DNA of 64,000 bases from Astrobacterium formosum (lineage in GTDB: Bacteria > Pseudomonadota > Alphaproteobacteria > Rhizobiales > Xanthobacteraceae): the NCBI GenBank assembly GCA_030848545.1, contig JAVDCA010000001.1, positions 434,001 to 498,000 on the forward strand, written 5' to 3'. Below, piece by piece: positions 1 to 8,557 of this stretch; the first letter of the stretch is position 1, and each line of letters starts with the position of its first letter. A model generated the notes under the pieces. The model did not search any database, was not told the DNA's origin, and saw only the letters and a program-made list of their open reading frames with translations. The position numbers and the translations under genes were made by a program.

Positions 1-645
1 ACGATGGCGCTATTCTCGTCCTCCCCCTCCTTCGCCCAAGACAAGGCCGCGGCCCCGCGCAAGTTCAACATCGGCCGCGTCGCGACCCCGCAGGAGATCT
101 CCGGCTGGGACATCGACGTGCGGCCGGACGGGCAGGGGCTTCCCGACGGCAAGGGCAGCGTCGCCGACGGTGAGGAGATCTACATGGCCAAGTGCGCCGC
201 CTGCCACGGCGAGTTCGGCGAGGGCGCCGGCCGCTGGCCGGTGCTCGCCAGCGGCAAGGGGACGCTCAAGTCCGACGACCCGGTCAAGACCGTCGGGTCC
301 TACTTTCCCTACGCGGCGAGCGTGTTCGACTATGTGCGCCACGCCATGCCGTTCGGCGACGCGCAGTCGCTCACGAACGACGAGCTCTATGCCGTCACCG
401 CCTATGTGCTCAATCTCAACGACATCGTGCCGGAGGACTTCGTCTTGTCCAAGGAGACTTTCGGCAACATCAAGATGCCCAATGCGGGCGGATTCTATGA
501 CGATGACCGCGAGACTGCCGAAAAGGCGTTCTGGAATCCCAAGCCGTGCATGTCGGACTGCAAGCCGCCCGTCAAGGTCACGGCCCGGGCGCGGGTGATC
601 GACGTGACGCCGGAGGACGCCAAGGGACGGCCGGGCGCCGACTGA
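1..645 (+). CDS. soxD: SoxD-like c-type cytochrome (5' end probably outside window)
   Basis: Periplasmic cytochrome c of the thiosulfate-oxidising Sox system, where SoxD partners the molybdoprotein SoxC as a sulfur dehydrogenase. One haem-binding CAACH motif lies near residue 65, after a GRVATPQEI...WDIDVRPDG region and before RWPVLASGKG, all of which I recall as typical of SoxD. A CMSDCKPPV cysteine pair lies near the C-terminus. The first ATG (position 4) leaves only a short hydrophobic stretch ending in SFAQ, so the signal peptide is probably cut by the window edge. Only one haem site is visible, whereas the Paracoccus SoxD is larger and dihaem, so this is a short form or is truncated on the left. 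SoxC would be expected just upstream. Confidence 0.8.
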   Translation, partial: TMALFSSSPSFAQDKAAAPRKFNIGRVATPQEISGWDIDVRPDGQGLPDGKGSVADGEEIYMAKCAACHGEFGEGAGRWPVLASGKGTLKSDDPVKTVGSYFPYAASVFDYVRHAMPFGDAQSLTNDELYAVTAYVLNLNDIVPEDFVLSKETFGNIKMPNAGGFYDDDRETAEKAFWNPKPCMSDCKPPVKVTARARVIDVTPEDAKGRPGAD

Positions 646-787
646 CGGGCCGGGAGGAAATATTGCTTGCCGACCGTGCCGGCCACGATACGCTCTTGCC
701 CGCGGCGGCGAATAATCGAAATCAAAAGCTGTCCGGCTGCCGTTAGGATCGTGCGCCGGCGGCATCCGACGAGGAGGAAACGAAGCA

Positions 788-1120
788 ATGCCCGGCCGCA
801 CCGCAGGTGCAGGCGTCGTCGCGCCGTCGCTGTTGGCGATCGGCCTCATCGGCATGGCGGTCATGACGGCGGGCGCCGCCGCCGACATCGAGCTCGGCCG
901 CTATCTCGCCTCCGAATGCATGGCCTGCCATCGCGCCCAGACGAGCGCCAGCGCCATCCCCAATCTGACCACGATCCCGCGCGAGCATTTCGTCACCGTC
1001 ATCAAGGCCTATCGCCGCAAGGAACTGCCGAATCCGGCCATGCAGAACGTCGCCGGCCGGCTCAGCGACGAGGAGATCGAGTCGCTGGCTCTGTATTTTT
1101 CCACGACCAAACAACCATAA
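788..1120 (+). CDS. Small monohaem cytochrome c, FccA/SoxE-like
   Basis: A 110-residue exported cytochrome. It has an N-terminal hydrophobic signal (about residues 10-32, ending AGAAA), one CMACH haem motif near residue 44 and a C-terminal helix typical of class I cytochromes. The start is supported by a GAGGAGG ribosome site about 11 bases upstream. It sits directly before the FccB/SoxF-type flavoprotein, so it is probably the haem subunit accepting electrons from that flavin in a sulfide or sulfur dehydrogenase. Characterised SoxE of Paracoccus is dihaem and larger, so the subunit name is left open. Confidence 0.8.
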   Translation: MPGRTAGAGVVAPSLLAIGLIGMAVMTAGAAADIELGRYLASECMACHRAQTSASAIPNLTTIPREHFVTVIKAYRRKELPNPAMQNVAGRLSDEEIESLALYFSTTKQP

Positions 1121-1146
1121 AGCTCTTGCACTTGGAGGGGACACAA

Positions 1147-2427
1147 ATGACCGAGCTGACACGCCGACGTTTCGGTATCCTGACCGGCGCCTCCTTCGCG
1201 GCGGCGTCGACTCCGTTGTTCGCGCCTCACGTCCTCGGCCAGGGCAAGCCGAAGCTCGTCGTCATCGGTGGCGGTGCGGGCGGCGGCACGCTCGCCCGCT
1301 ACGTCGCCAAAGATTCGAACGGCGCCGTCGACGTCACCCTGATCGAGCCGCAGAAAAATTTCACCACCTGCTTCTTCTCCAATCTCTATGTGGGTGGCTT
1401 GCGCAGCTTCAAGTCGATCACCCATGACTACGACAAGGTGAAGAAGAGCGGCGTCAAAGTGATCCACGCCGCCGCCATGGCGATCGACCGCGACAAGAAG
1501 CAGGTGGTGCTCGCCGGCGGTCAGCGCATCACCTACGACCGCCTCGCCGTCGCCCCCGGCATCGACCTGAAATTCGACTCGGTGCACGGCTATTCGGAAG
1601 CCGCCGCCGAACTGATGCCCCATGCCTGGAAGCCCGGCAAGCAGACCGAACTCCTGGTCAAGAAGCTCAATGCGCTCAAGGACGGCGACACTATCGTGAT
1701 GATCGCGCCGCCCAATCCCTATCGCTGTCCACCCGGTCCCTACGAGCGCGCCTCCATGTTCGCGCACGTGCTCAAGACGAAGGGTCACAAGAAATCGCGG
1801 ATCATCATCCTCGACGTCAAGCCGAACTTCTCCAAGCAGGCTTTGTTCATGGAGGGCTGGGAGAAGCATTATCCGGGGATGATCGAGTGGCAGGATCCGA
1901 ACATGCATGGCGGCATCAAGAGCGTGAACCCGAAAACCGGCGAGATCGTCACCGACCTGGGCAGCTACAAGGCGGCGCTCGCCAACGTCATCCCGGCCCA
2001 GATGGCCGGCAAGATCGCCCGCGACGCGGGCCTCGCCGACGCGTCCGGCTTCTGCCCCATCGACCCGGACAACATGAAGTCGAAGATGGACCCCAACGTC
2101 TTCGTGGTCGGCGATGCCTCGATCGCCGGCGACATGCCCAAGTCGGCGTTTTCGGCCAACAGCCAGGCCAAGGTCGCGGCCATGATCGTGCGTTCGGAAT
2201 TGACCAGCAGCCGCGCCTTCCCGGCGCGCTACAACAACACCTGCTGGAGCCTGATCGCGCCCGACGACGACGTGAAGGTGGGCGGCGCCTACGAGCCGGG
2301 CGAGGGCAAGATCAAGGCGTCGTCGACCTTCGTGAGCCAGAAAGCCGAGAGCTCCGAGCTGCGCAAGCAGAATTACCAGGAATCGGTCGACTGGTATAAC
2401 GGCATCGTCGCCGACATCTTCGGGTGA
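1147..2427 (+). CDS. fccB: Flavoprotein of flavocytochrome c sulfide dehydrogenase (FccB/SoxF)
   Basis: A 426-residue FAD protein of the sulfide:flavocytochrome c dehydrogenase family. It begins with a Tat-type signal (TRRRFGILTG) and has the GGGAGGG dinucleotide fold near residue 41. TTCFFSN (Cys75) matches the position of the covalently flavinylated cysteine in FccB, and YRCPPGPYERAS (Cys194) matches one redox-active cysteine. A later YNNTCWS fits the family C-terminal domain. The ATG follows GGAGGGG closely. It lies 26 bases after the small cytochrome and likely forms a periplasmic complex with it, oxidising sulfide or aiding the Sox system, where the homologue is called SoxF. Confidence 0.87.
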   Translation: MTELTRRRFGILTGASFAAASTPLFAPHVLGQGKPKLVVIGGGAGGGTLARYVAKDSNGAVDVTLIEPQKNFTTCFFSNLYVGGLRSFKSITHDYDKVKKSGVKVIHAAAMAIDRDKKQVVLAGGQRITYDRLAVAPGIDLKFDSVHGYSEAAAELMPHAWKPGKQTELLVKKLNALKDGDTIVMIAPPNPYRCPPGPYERASMFAHVLKTKGHKKSRIIILDVKPNFSKQALFMEGWEKHYPGMIEWQDPNMHGGIKSVNPKTGEIVTDLGSYKAALANVIPAQMAGKIARDAGLADASGFCPIDPDNMKSKMDPNVFVVGDASIAGDMPKSAFSANSQAKVAAMIVRSELTSSRAFPARYNNTCWSLIAPDDDVKVGGAYEPGEGKIKASSTFVSQKAESSELRKQNYQESVDWYNGIVADIFG

Positions 2428-2552
2428 GGAGGGCGCCGGCTTGTCCGGCGTCCCGGTTCCGACCCGGCCGTTCTTGTGCGCCGCAGCATGACTGCCGCGC
2501 TTTGCCGCGGCCGCGACCCTAGCCGTGAGTAGGGCTTGCCCTTGCGCGACCA

Positions 2553-2568
2553 GTTGCGCTAGCGCAAC
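2553..2568. promoter_or_regulatory. 16-bp perfect palindrome, candidate operator of the tct operon
   Basis: GTTGCGCTAGCGCAAC reads identically on both strands. It lies about 95 bases upstream of the TctB start, in the 236-base gap after fccB. Its length and symmetry fit a dimeric repressor or activator site, and its position fits control of the transporter operon. The cognate regulator is not adjacent and is unknown. Confidence 0.45.
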
Positions 2569-2663
2569 AACGACCAAGCACTTTGCCAAACTGAAAAGCG
2601 TCCGGGGCCGGGGTCGGTCCACGGGCGCCAAGATAAATAAGAACGTGTCCAAAGGGGGGATCC

Positions 2664-3158
2664 ATGTCTGTACAGACACCGATCACGATGCGGCCGCCGG
2701 TGGCGCCGGTTCCGCTGCGCCAGGATTTCCTCGGCGGCCTTTTCGTGACCGCCGTCGCGGTGCTGGCCTATTGGCTCGCCGCTGACCTGCCCGCGGGAAC
2801 GCTCGGCGGCATGGGGCCGGGCATGATGCCGAAGGCTCTGGCGTTGCTCCTGGGGGCACTCGGCCTCACGCTGTTGTTCGGATCGCTTTGGCATTTCGGT
2901 GAGCGCATCCGTCGCTGGTCGATCCGTGGCCCGGTATTCGTGTTCGGCGCCATGATCGCGTTCGGCCTCACGGTGCGGCCGCTCGGGCTCGTGGTCGCCG
3001 GTCCGCTGGCGATGATGATCGGTGCGCTGGCGAGCGACGAGGTGCGGTGGGGCGAGACCATCGTCTCGGTCGCCCTCACCAGTGCGTTCTGCGTCGGCTT
3101 GTTCAAACTCGCGCTCGGCTTGCCGATCCCGCTCGCCCCCTGGCTGATCGGATACTGA
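2664..3158 (+). CDS. Tripartite tricarboxylate transporter small membrane subunit TctB
   Basis: A 164-residue protein with about four hydrophobic segments, matching the TctB family of the tripartite tricarboxylate transporters (TTT), which use a periplasmic binding protein and two membrane proteins for secondary uptake of carboxylates. A TLGGMGPGMMPK loop follows the first helix, as in other TctB proteins. The ATG follows a GGGGGG-rich ribosome site. It is the first gene of a B-A-C operon, with TctA starting 9 bases after its stop. The substrate cannot be told from sequence. Confidence 0.83.
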   Translation: MSVQTPITMRPPVAPVPLRQDFLGGLFVTAVAVLAYWLAADLPAGTLGGMGPGMMPKALALLLGALGLTLLFGSLWHFGERIRRWSIRGPVFVFGAMIAFGLTVRPLGLVVAGPLAMMIGALASDEVRWGETIVSVALTSAFCVGLFKLALGLPIPLAPWLIGY

Positions 3159-3167
3159 GGGTTGGCC

Positions 3168-4670
3168 ATGCTCGACCTGATCGGTCATCTCGGGCTCGGC
3201 TTTTCGACCGCCTTCTCGCCGACCAATCTCGGTCTGTGCTTCCTGGGCTGCCTCGTCGGCACGCTGATCGGCGTCCTGCCCGGCGTCGGCCCGATCGCCA
3301 CCATCGCCATGCTGCTGCCGCTGACCTTCAAGGTCGATCCGACCGGCGCGCTGATCATGCTGGCCGGCATCTATTACGGCGCCCAATACGGCGGCTCGAC
3401 CACCGCCATCCTGGTCAACATCCCGGGCGAGGCGACCGCGGTCGTGACCACCCTCGATGGTCACCAGATGGCGCGAAAAGGGCAGGCCGGCATCGCGCTC
3501 GGCATCGCCGCCATCTCGTCCTTCATCGCGGGGTCGATCGCGACCCTCGTCGTCGCCGCCGTCGGAGCGCCGCTGACCAAGCTCGCACTGTTGTTCGGAC
3601 CGGCAGAATATTTCGGCCTGATGGTGCTCGGCCTCGGGCTCGCGGTGGTGCTGGCCCAGGGCTCGGTGCTCAAGGCCGTCATCATGGTGGTGTTCGGTCT
3701 CGTGCTCTCGACCGTCGGCACCGATCTCGAGACCGGCGACGAACGCCTGACCCTTGGCTTCGCGGCGTTGTCCGACGGCATCGATTTCGCCGTCCTCGCC
3801 ATGGGGGTGTTCGGCATCGCCGAAGTGCTGCGCAACATCGAGAACCCGGAGGCGCGCGGCGTCGTCAAGGGCGCCATCGGCCGCCTCTTGCCGTCGGCCG
3901 CGGATCTCCGGCGCTCGCTCGGGCCGATCCTGCGCGGCACCGGGCTCGGCGCGGCGCTGGGCATCCTGCCCGGCAACGGCGCCGTGCTGGCGCCGTTCGC
4001 CTCCTACACGCTGGAAAAGAAGCTTGCCGACGAGCCGTCACGTTTCGGTCTTGGTGCCATCGAAGGCGTCGCCGGACCCGAAGCGGCCAACAATGCGGGT
4101 GCCCAGACAGCCTTCATTCCGCTGCTGACGCTGGGGATTCCACCCAATGCCGTGATGGCCCTGATGGTCGGCGCCATGACGATCCACGGCGTCATTCCGG
4201 GGCCGCTCGTCATGACCAGGAACGCGCCTCTGTTCTGGGGCATGGTCGCGTCCATGTGGATCGGCAACCTGATGCTGCTGATCATCAATCTGCCGCTGGT
4301 GGGCGTGTGGGTCAGGCTTCTCAAGGTGCCTTACCGGCTGCTCTACAACATCATCCTGTTGTTCTGCTGCATCGGCATCTATTCCGTCAACAACAACCCG
4401 GCCGACGTGTTCTTCACAGCCGTGTTCGGCGGTGTCGGCTATGTGCTGATCAAGCTCGGGCTGGAACCGGCACCGATGCTGTTGGGATTCGTGCTCGGCC
4501 GCCTGATGGAGGAGAAACTCCGTCAGGCGCTGGCGCTGTCGGACGGCAGCTTCATGACTTTCGTGGAGCGGCCGTTGTCGGCGGGCCTCATCGTCTGCGC
4601 TCTCGTCGTCATGCTGATCGCGATCCTGCCGGCGGTGACGAGGAGCCGCGAAAAAGTGTTTCAGGAGTGA
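3168..4670 (+). CDS. Tripartite tricarboxylate transporter large membrane subunit TctA
   Basis: A 500-residue polytopic inner-membrane permease of the TctA family. The LPGVGPIATIAML motif near residue 45 and YYGAQYGGSTTAILVNIPGE near residue 70 are diagnostic. The second half repeats the pattern (ILPGNGAVLAPFASY; GIPPNAVMALM), as expected for the family's internal duplication. I prefer the ATG at 3168; a TTG at 3162 is also in frame. It forms the translocation path together with TctB and the binding protein encoded downstream. Confidence 0.92.
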   Translation: MLDLIGHLGLGFSTAFSPTNLGLCFLGCLVGTLIGVLPGVGPIATIAMLLPLTFKVDPTGALIMLAGIYYGAQYGGSTTAILVNIPGEATAVVTTLDGHQMARKGQAGIALGIAAISSFIAGSIATLVVAAVGAPLTKLALLFGPAEYFGLMVLGLGLAVVLAQGSVLKAVIMVVFGLVLSTVGTDLETGDERLTLGFAALSDGIDFAVLAMGVFGIAEVLRNIENPEARGVVKGAIGRLLPSAADLRRSLGPILRGTGLGAALGILPGNGAVLAPFASYTLEKKLADEPSRFGLGAIEGVAGPEAANNAGAQTAFIPLLTLGIPPNAVMALMVGAMTIHGVIPGPLVMTRNAPLFWGMVASMWIGNLMLLIINLPLVGVWVRLLKVPYRLLYNIILLFCCIGIYSVNNNPADVFFTAVFGGVGYVLIKLGLEPAPMLLGFVLGRLMEEKLRQALALSDGSFMTFVERPLSAGLIVCALVVMLIAILPAVTRSREKVFQE

Positions 4671-4696
4671 GATGGATAGATTTGCCCCGTTCTTTC

Positions 4697-4796
4697 GTCA
4701 TTCCGGGGCGGCCGAAGGCCGAACCCGGAATCCACCCCCGAGTTCGGCGCCTGTGGCTGGATTGCGGGGTCGCGCACACGTGCGCCCCGGAATGAC
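4697..4796. repeat. Dispersed palindromic repeat (GTCATTCCGGGGC type)
   Basis: A block opening with GTCATTCCGGGGC and closing with GCCCCGGAATGAC, with an internal CCCGGAATCCA and GGATTGCGGG. Related copies lie at 8293-8393 and 24537-24577. It is an intergenic element between tctA and tctC and could fold into a long RNA hairpin that modulates expression of the distal gene. Confidence 0.7.
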
Positions 4797-4863
4797 CAAC
4801 CAAAGCGTTCGAGTGCGAATTCCCCCGACAAGAAAACTACAGCGATCAACCAAGGAGAGTTGA

Positions 4864-5832
4864 ATGAAGAAGATTCTCGCAGTTCTGGCGGCCGCAACGG
4901 CCCTCATGGCCGGGCCGGCCCCGGCCCAGACCTATCCGACCAAGCAGGTCACCGTCATCGTGCCGTTCGCGGCCGGCGGTCCGACCGACATCGTCGCCCG
5001 CATCATGGCCGACTACTTCGCCAAGGCGCTCGGCCAGCAGTTCGTGGTTGAGAATGTCGCCGGCGCCGGCGGCACCACCGGCACGCTGCGCACCGCCCAG
5101 TCGACACCGGACGGCTACACCATCATGATGGGCCACATGGGCACCCACGGCGCCGCGCCGGCGCTCTATCCCAACCTCAAATACGATCCCACCAAGGATT
5201 TCGAGCCCATCGGGCTCGCCGCCGGCACGCCCATCATCATCGTCGCCCGCAAGGACTTCCCGGCGGCGAACCTCAAGGAGTTCATCGCGCGCGCCAAGAA
5301 TCCCGACGTCCGCCTGAGCCAGGCCCATGCCGGCGTCGGCTCGGTATCGCATTCCACCTGCACCATGCTGAGCACGCAGCTCGGCACCAAGCACCGCGTC
5401 GTCGCCTATCGGGGCACGGGGCCGGCGCTCAACGATCTCGTCGGCGGTCAGGTCGACTACATGTGCGACCAGATCGTCAACCTGGTGGAACAGATCAAGG
5501 CTGGCGCCATCAAGGCGTATGCGATCGCGACGCCGGAGCGTTCGCCTGCCTTGCCGGACGTGCCGACCACCAAGGAGGCCGGCTTGCCGGACTATCAGGT
5601 GAGTGCCTGGAATGCGCTGTTCGCCCCCAAGGGCACGCCCAAGGAGATCGTCGCCAAGCTCAACGACACCTACAAGAAGGCGCTCGCCGATGCGGCGACC
5701 CGCAAGCGCCTGCTCGATCTCGGCAGTGTCCTGCCTGACGCCGGCGGCCAGACGCCGGAATCGCTGCAGAAACTCGTCCAGACGGAAGTGGCGCGCTGGA
5801 ACCCGATTCTGAAGGGACAGGCGACGCAGTAA
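4864..5832 (+). CDS. Tripartite tricarboxylate transporter periplasmic binding protein (TctC/Bug family)
   Basis: A 322-residue exported binding protein. It has a cleavable signal (MKKILAVLAAATALMAGPAPAQ), then YPTKQVTVIVPFAAGGPTD, the standard opening of the Bug/TctC family. A second family signature, GYTIMMGHMGTH, follows near residue 80. A strong AAGGAGAG site precedes the ATG. It captures a small carboxylate in the periplasm for the TctA/TctB pair just upstream. It is separated from tctA by 193 bases holding a dispersed repeat, which may lower or stabilise its share of the transcript. Confidence 0.9.
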   Translation: MKKILAVLAAATALMAGPAPAQTYPTKQVTVIVPFAAGGPTDIVARIMADYFAKALGQQFVVENVAGAGGTTGTLRTAQSTPDGYTIMMGHMGTHGAAPALYPNLKYDPTKDFEPIGLAAGTPIIIVARKDFPAANLKEFIARAKNPDVRLSQAHAGVGSVSHSTCTMLSTQLGTKHRVVAYRGTGPALNDLVGGQVDYMCDQIVNLVEQIKAGAIKAYAIATPERSPALPDVPTTKEAGLPDYQVSAWNALFAPKGTPKEIVAKLNDTYKKALADAATRKRLLDLGSVLPDAGGQTPESLQKLVQTEVARWNPILKGQATQ

Positions 5833-5850
5833 GAGCTCGCAACGCCGATG

Positions 5851-5882
5851 GACGACGCGGGCCGTAGAGAGCCCGCGTCGTC
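5851..5882 (+). terminator. Perfect 12-bp hairpin after the first tct operon
   Basis: GACGACGCGGGC pairs with GCCCGCGTCGTC across an 8-base loop, 18 bases after the tctC stop. There is no clear T-run, so it may be a weak intrinsic terminator or a 3'-end stabilising hairpin. Confidence 0.55.
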
Positions 5883-5888
5883 CCCAGC

Positions 5889-5916
5889 TTGACGCATTCG
5901 ATAGTGTGAATATATT
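5889..5916 (+). promoter_or_regulatory. Candidate housekeeping promoter for the 61-residue ORF
   Basis: TTGACG (5889-5894) and TATATT (5911-5916) are separated by 16 bases in an unusually AT-rich patch, right after the tct hairpin. It would drive the small gene at 6035. Confidence 0.45.
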
Positions 5917-6034
5917 ATTTTTTCGAAAGTAGCGTTGCGTGCGCGAGCCCGCAGGAGCACGATGACGGTGAAAAGCCGAGCGTGATCCGAAGTGTCGGCG
6001 GGCCAAGCCCGCACGAAGACATCGGGAGGACGAC

Positions 6035-6220
6035 ATGGCCGACAAGAAATACGGCACCGAGACGACCGACATCAGCTGCGCGCGGGTGAAGATCGGCCAG
6101 CGCACGCTGCCCGACGGTACCGTCGAGCCCATTTACGAGGTCCGCCCGCAGGTGCCGGAGGCCTATCGGCGGTTGGTCTCCATCGTCAGCAACAACGGCC
6201 ATCACACCGACGATCGCTGA
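6035..6220 (+). CDS. Small protein of unknown function (61 residues)
   Basis: I do not recognise this protein. It is soluble and polar, with no signal or membrane segment, and contains one cysteine (DISCARVKIG), a proline-rich centre (YEVRPQVPEAY) and a SNNGHHTDDR tail. It has GGGAGGAC about 4-10 bases before the ATG and its own promoter-like sequence, which argue that it is expressed. It stands alone between the tct operon and htpG. Its function is unknown. Confidence 0.55.
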   Translation: MADKKYGTETTDISCARVKIGQRTLPDGTVEPIYEVRPQVPEAYRRLVSIVSNNGHHTDDR

Positions 6221-6272
6221 GATCGCCACCGCGAAGCGGTGCGGCGACGGTCCGAGGGATGGTGTGCGCGAC

Positions 6273-6290
6273 CTCCGCCTGTAGGCGGAG
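6273..6290 (+). terminator. Short hairpin between the small ORF and htpG
   Basis: CTCCGCC and GGCGGAG form a perfect 7-bp stem with a TGTA loop, directly before the htpG promoter. It could end the small ORF transcript, but no T-run follows. Confidence 0.3.
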
Positions 6291-6298
6291 TTGCACGA

Positions 6299-6326
6299 CT
6301 TGCACACTGGCGCTTGCGCGCTATAT
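6299..6326 (+). promoter_or_regulatory. Candidate RpoH (heat-shock) promoter of htpG
   Basis: CTTG (6299-6302), 18 bases, then CTATAT resembles the alphaproteobacterial sigma-32 pattern (CTTG, 17-18 bases, CYTATNT). It lies about 40 bases before the htpG start, and htpG is a classic heat-shock gene. This is a match by eye only. Confidence 0.45.
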
Positions 6327-6348
6327 GGGGTGACGTTTTCCACCCCAT
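6325..6348 (+). promoter_or_regulatory. 8-bp inverted repeat in the htpG leader
   Basis: ATGGGGTG (6325-6332) and CACCCCAT (6341-6348) form a perfect stem with an 8-base loop, ending 15 bases before the htpG ATG. It overlaps the end of the putative -10. It may be an operator or a leader hairpin near the ribosome site. Confidence 0.4.
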
Positions 6349-6363
6349 GAACGAGAGCGCGCC

Positions 6364-8259
6364 ATGGATCAGGCGACCCGCGAACCAACCGAAACGAATA
6401 CAGAAACCCACCCCTTCCAGGCCGAGGTTGCCGAGCTGCTGCGCCTGATGGTGCACGCGGTCTATTCCGAGACCGATGTGTTCCTGCGCGAGCTCGTGTC
6501 CAACGCCTCCGACGCCTGCGACCGCCTGCGCTACGAGGCGATCGCCAGGCCCGAACTCACCGCCGACGATTCCCGGCTCGCCATCCGCATCACCCCGGAC
6601 AAGGACGCCGGCACGCTCACCATCGCCGACAACGGCGTCGGCATGGACCGCCAGGAACTGATCGACAATCTCGGTACCGTGGCGCGCTCGGGCACGCGCG
6701 CCTTCATGCAGCGCCTCGCCGAGACCAAGGACGGGGCGAGCCTGATCGGCCAATTCGGCGTCGGCTTCTATTCGGCCTTCATGGTCGCGGACCGCATCAA
6801 CGTGACGAGCCGCCGCGCCGGCTCGGCCGCGGCGTTCACGTGGCGCTCCGAAGGCGGCGCCGGCTTCGACATCGCGCCGGCTGCCGAGGCCGATGCGGCC
6901 CGTGTCGTCCGCGGCACCGAGATCGTCCTCCACCTCAAGGGTGACGCCAAAAAATATCTCGAGCCGGGCGAGATCGAGCGCGTCGTCCACACCTATTCGG
7001 ACCACATCTCGTTTCCGATCGAGCTCGTCGCCGCCGACGGCACGGCGCGGCAGATCAACTCCGCCGCCGCCTTGTGGCAGCGGCCGAAATCGGAAGTCTC
7101 GGCCGACGACTATAAGCAGGCCTATCGGGCCATCGCCGGCGCCTTCGACGAGCCGGCGCTGACGCTGCATTACCGCGCCGAGGGCCGTCAGTCCTACGCG
7201 GTTCTCCTGTTTGTGCCCAGCATGCGGCCGTTCGATCTCTTCGATCCCGGTCGCACCGGCCACGTCAAGCTCTATGTCCGGCGCGTCTTCATCACCAGCG
7301 ACGCGTCGCTGTTGCCGAGTTATCTGCGCTTCGTGCGCGGCATCGTCGACAGTGAGGACCTGCCGCTCAACATCTCGCGCGAGATGCTGCAGAACAATCC
7401 CCAGGTGGCGCAGATCCGCAAGGCGCTCACCGGTCGCGTGCTCTCCGAGCTCAAGGCTCTCGCCGACAAGGACGCCGACGCCTATGCGAAGGTGTGGGAT
7501 GCGTTCGGCCGTGTCCTCAAGGAAGGCCTCTACGAAGATCACGAGCGTCGCGACGATCTCCTCGGGCTGGCGCGCTTTTCCACCAGCAACGGGGAGGGGG
7601 TGCGCTCGCTCGCCCAATACGTCGCCGACCTGCGCCCCAACCAGACCGACATCTATTATCTCGTCGGCGACAGCGTCGAACGCCTGCGCGCCAACCCGAA
7701 GCTCGAAGCCGCCCGCGCCCGCGGCATCGAGGTCCTGCTGATGACCGATCCCATCGACGCCCTGTGGACCGCGATGCCGCTCGGCTTCGAGGGCAAGCCG
7801 CTCAAGTCGCTGAGCCAAGGCGAGGTCGATCTCGGTCTCGTGCCGCTCGTGGAAACGGCCGACAAGAAGGACGAGGAACCGGCGGCGGATGGCGTCGACG
7901 ACGCTACCGTGATCGCGGCCGCCAAACTGGCGCTGGGCGAAAAGGTCTCGGATGTGCGCGCCTCCCAGCGGCTCACCGACAGCCCCGCCTGCCTGGTCGC
8001 CGAAAGCCGCGGACCCGACCGTGAACTGGCGCGCCTTCTCGCCCAGCAGGAGCGTCTGCCCGGCGCAAAGCCGATCCTCGAACTCAACATGCGCCACCCC
8101 TTGGTCAAGGCGCTCGGCCGCGCCGGCGGCAGCGACGACGCCGGCGACTTGGCGGCGCTGTTGTTCGAGCAGGCGCAGATCCTCGACGGCGAACTCCCCG
8201 CCGATCCGGCCGCCTTCACGGCGCGGCTCAACCGCCTGGTGGTGCGCGCCCTGGGGTGA
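6364..8259 (+). CDS. htpG: Molecular chaperone HtpG (bacterial Hsp90)
   Basis: A 631-residue cytosolic ATP-dependent chaperone. The N-terminal GHKL ATPase domain shows [13 protein letters not shown] near residue 49, DNGVGMDR (about 88-95) and [13 protein letters not shown] near residue 130. The middle domain carries YVRRVFI and [11 protein letters not shown], and the C-terminal dimerisation domain ends near VRALG. Length and order match full-length HtpG. It is monocistronic here, preceded by an RpoH-like promoter and a leader inverted repeat, consistent with heat-shock control. The region downstream holds only a dispersed repeat. Confidence 0.97.
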   Translation: MDQATREPTETNTETHPFQAEVAELLRLMVHAVYSETDVFLRELVSNASDACDRLRYEAIARPELTADDSRLAIRITPDKDAGTLTIADNGVGMDRQELIDNLGTVARSGTRAFMQRLAETKDGASLIGQFGVGFYSAFMVADRINVTSRRAGSAAAFTWRSEGGAGFDIAPAAEADAARVVRGTEIVLHLKGDAKKYLEPGEIERVVHTYSDHISFPIELVAADGTARQINSAAALWQRPKSEVSADDYKQAYRAIAGAFDEPALTLHYRAEGRQSYAVLLFVPSMRPFDLFDPGRTGHVKLYVRRVFITSDASLLPSYLRFVRGIVDSEDLPLNISREMLQNNPQVAQIRKALTGRVLSELKALADKDADAYAKVWDAFGRVLKEGLYEDHERRDDLLGLARFSTSNGEGVRSLAQYVADLRPNQTDIYYLVGDSVERLRANPKLEAARARGIEVLLMTDPIDALWTAMPLGFEGKPLKSLSQGEVDLGLVPLVETADKKDEEPAADGVDDATVIAAAKLALGEKVSDVRASQRLTDSPACLVAESRGPDRELARLLAQQERLPGAKPILELNMRHPLVKALGRAGGSDDAGDLAALLFEQAQILDGELPADPAAFTARLNRLVVRALG

Positions 8260-8292
8260 GTTCTCTTCGTCGTGCTCGCTTGTCGCGCCCCT

Positions 8293-8393
8293 GTCATTCC
8301 GGGGCGCGCCGCAGGCGCGAGCCCGGAATCCATCACCTCGGTGCTGCGGCGTATGGATTGCGGGCTCCTCGCTACGCTCGGCCCCGGAATGAC
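8293..8393. repeat. Dispersed palindromic repeat (GTCATTCCGGGGC type)
   Basis: A copy of the element at 4697, again opening GTCATTCCGGGGC and closing GCCCCGGAATGAC, with an inner GGATTGCGGGCTC. It lies between htpG and the exported His-repeat gene; apart from it, the 298-base gap shows nothing I can name. Confidence 0.7.
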
Positions 8394-8557
8394 GGAGTTG
8401 ATTAACCGAATTGTCTGTCGGTGCCTGCGCTCCCTGAACAAAGGTTCACCCACGACATCGCCTTGAACCGGGGACGAAACCATCACGACACATAGGAGGC
8501 GTGCGGCGCCAATTCCGGCGCCGGGTAGGTGGCATGCCTCTCCTATGGAGTCGACCG

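Noticed and set aside
1009-2679. Long minus-strand frames opposite the sulfur and tct genes
   Set aside because: Composition is typical of antisense frames in GC-rich DNA and they conflict with clearly identified genes.
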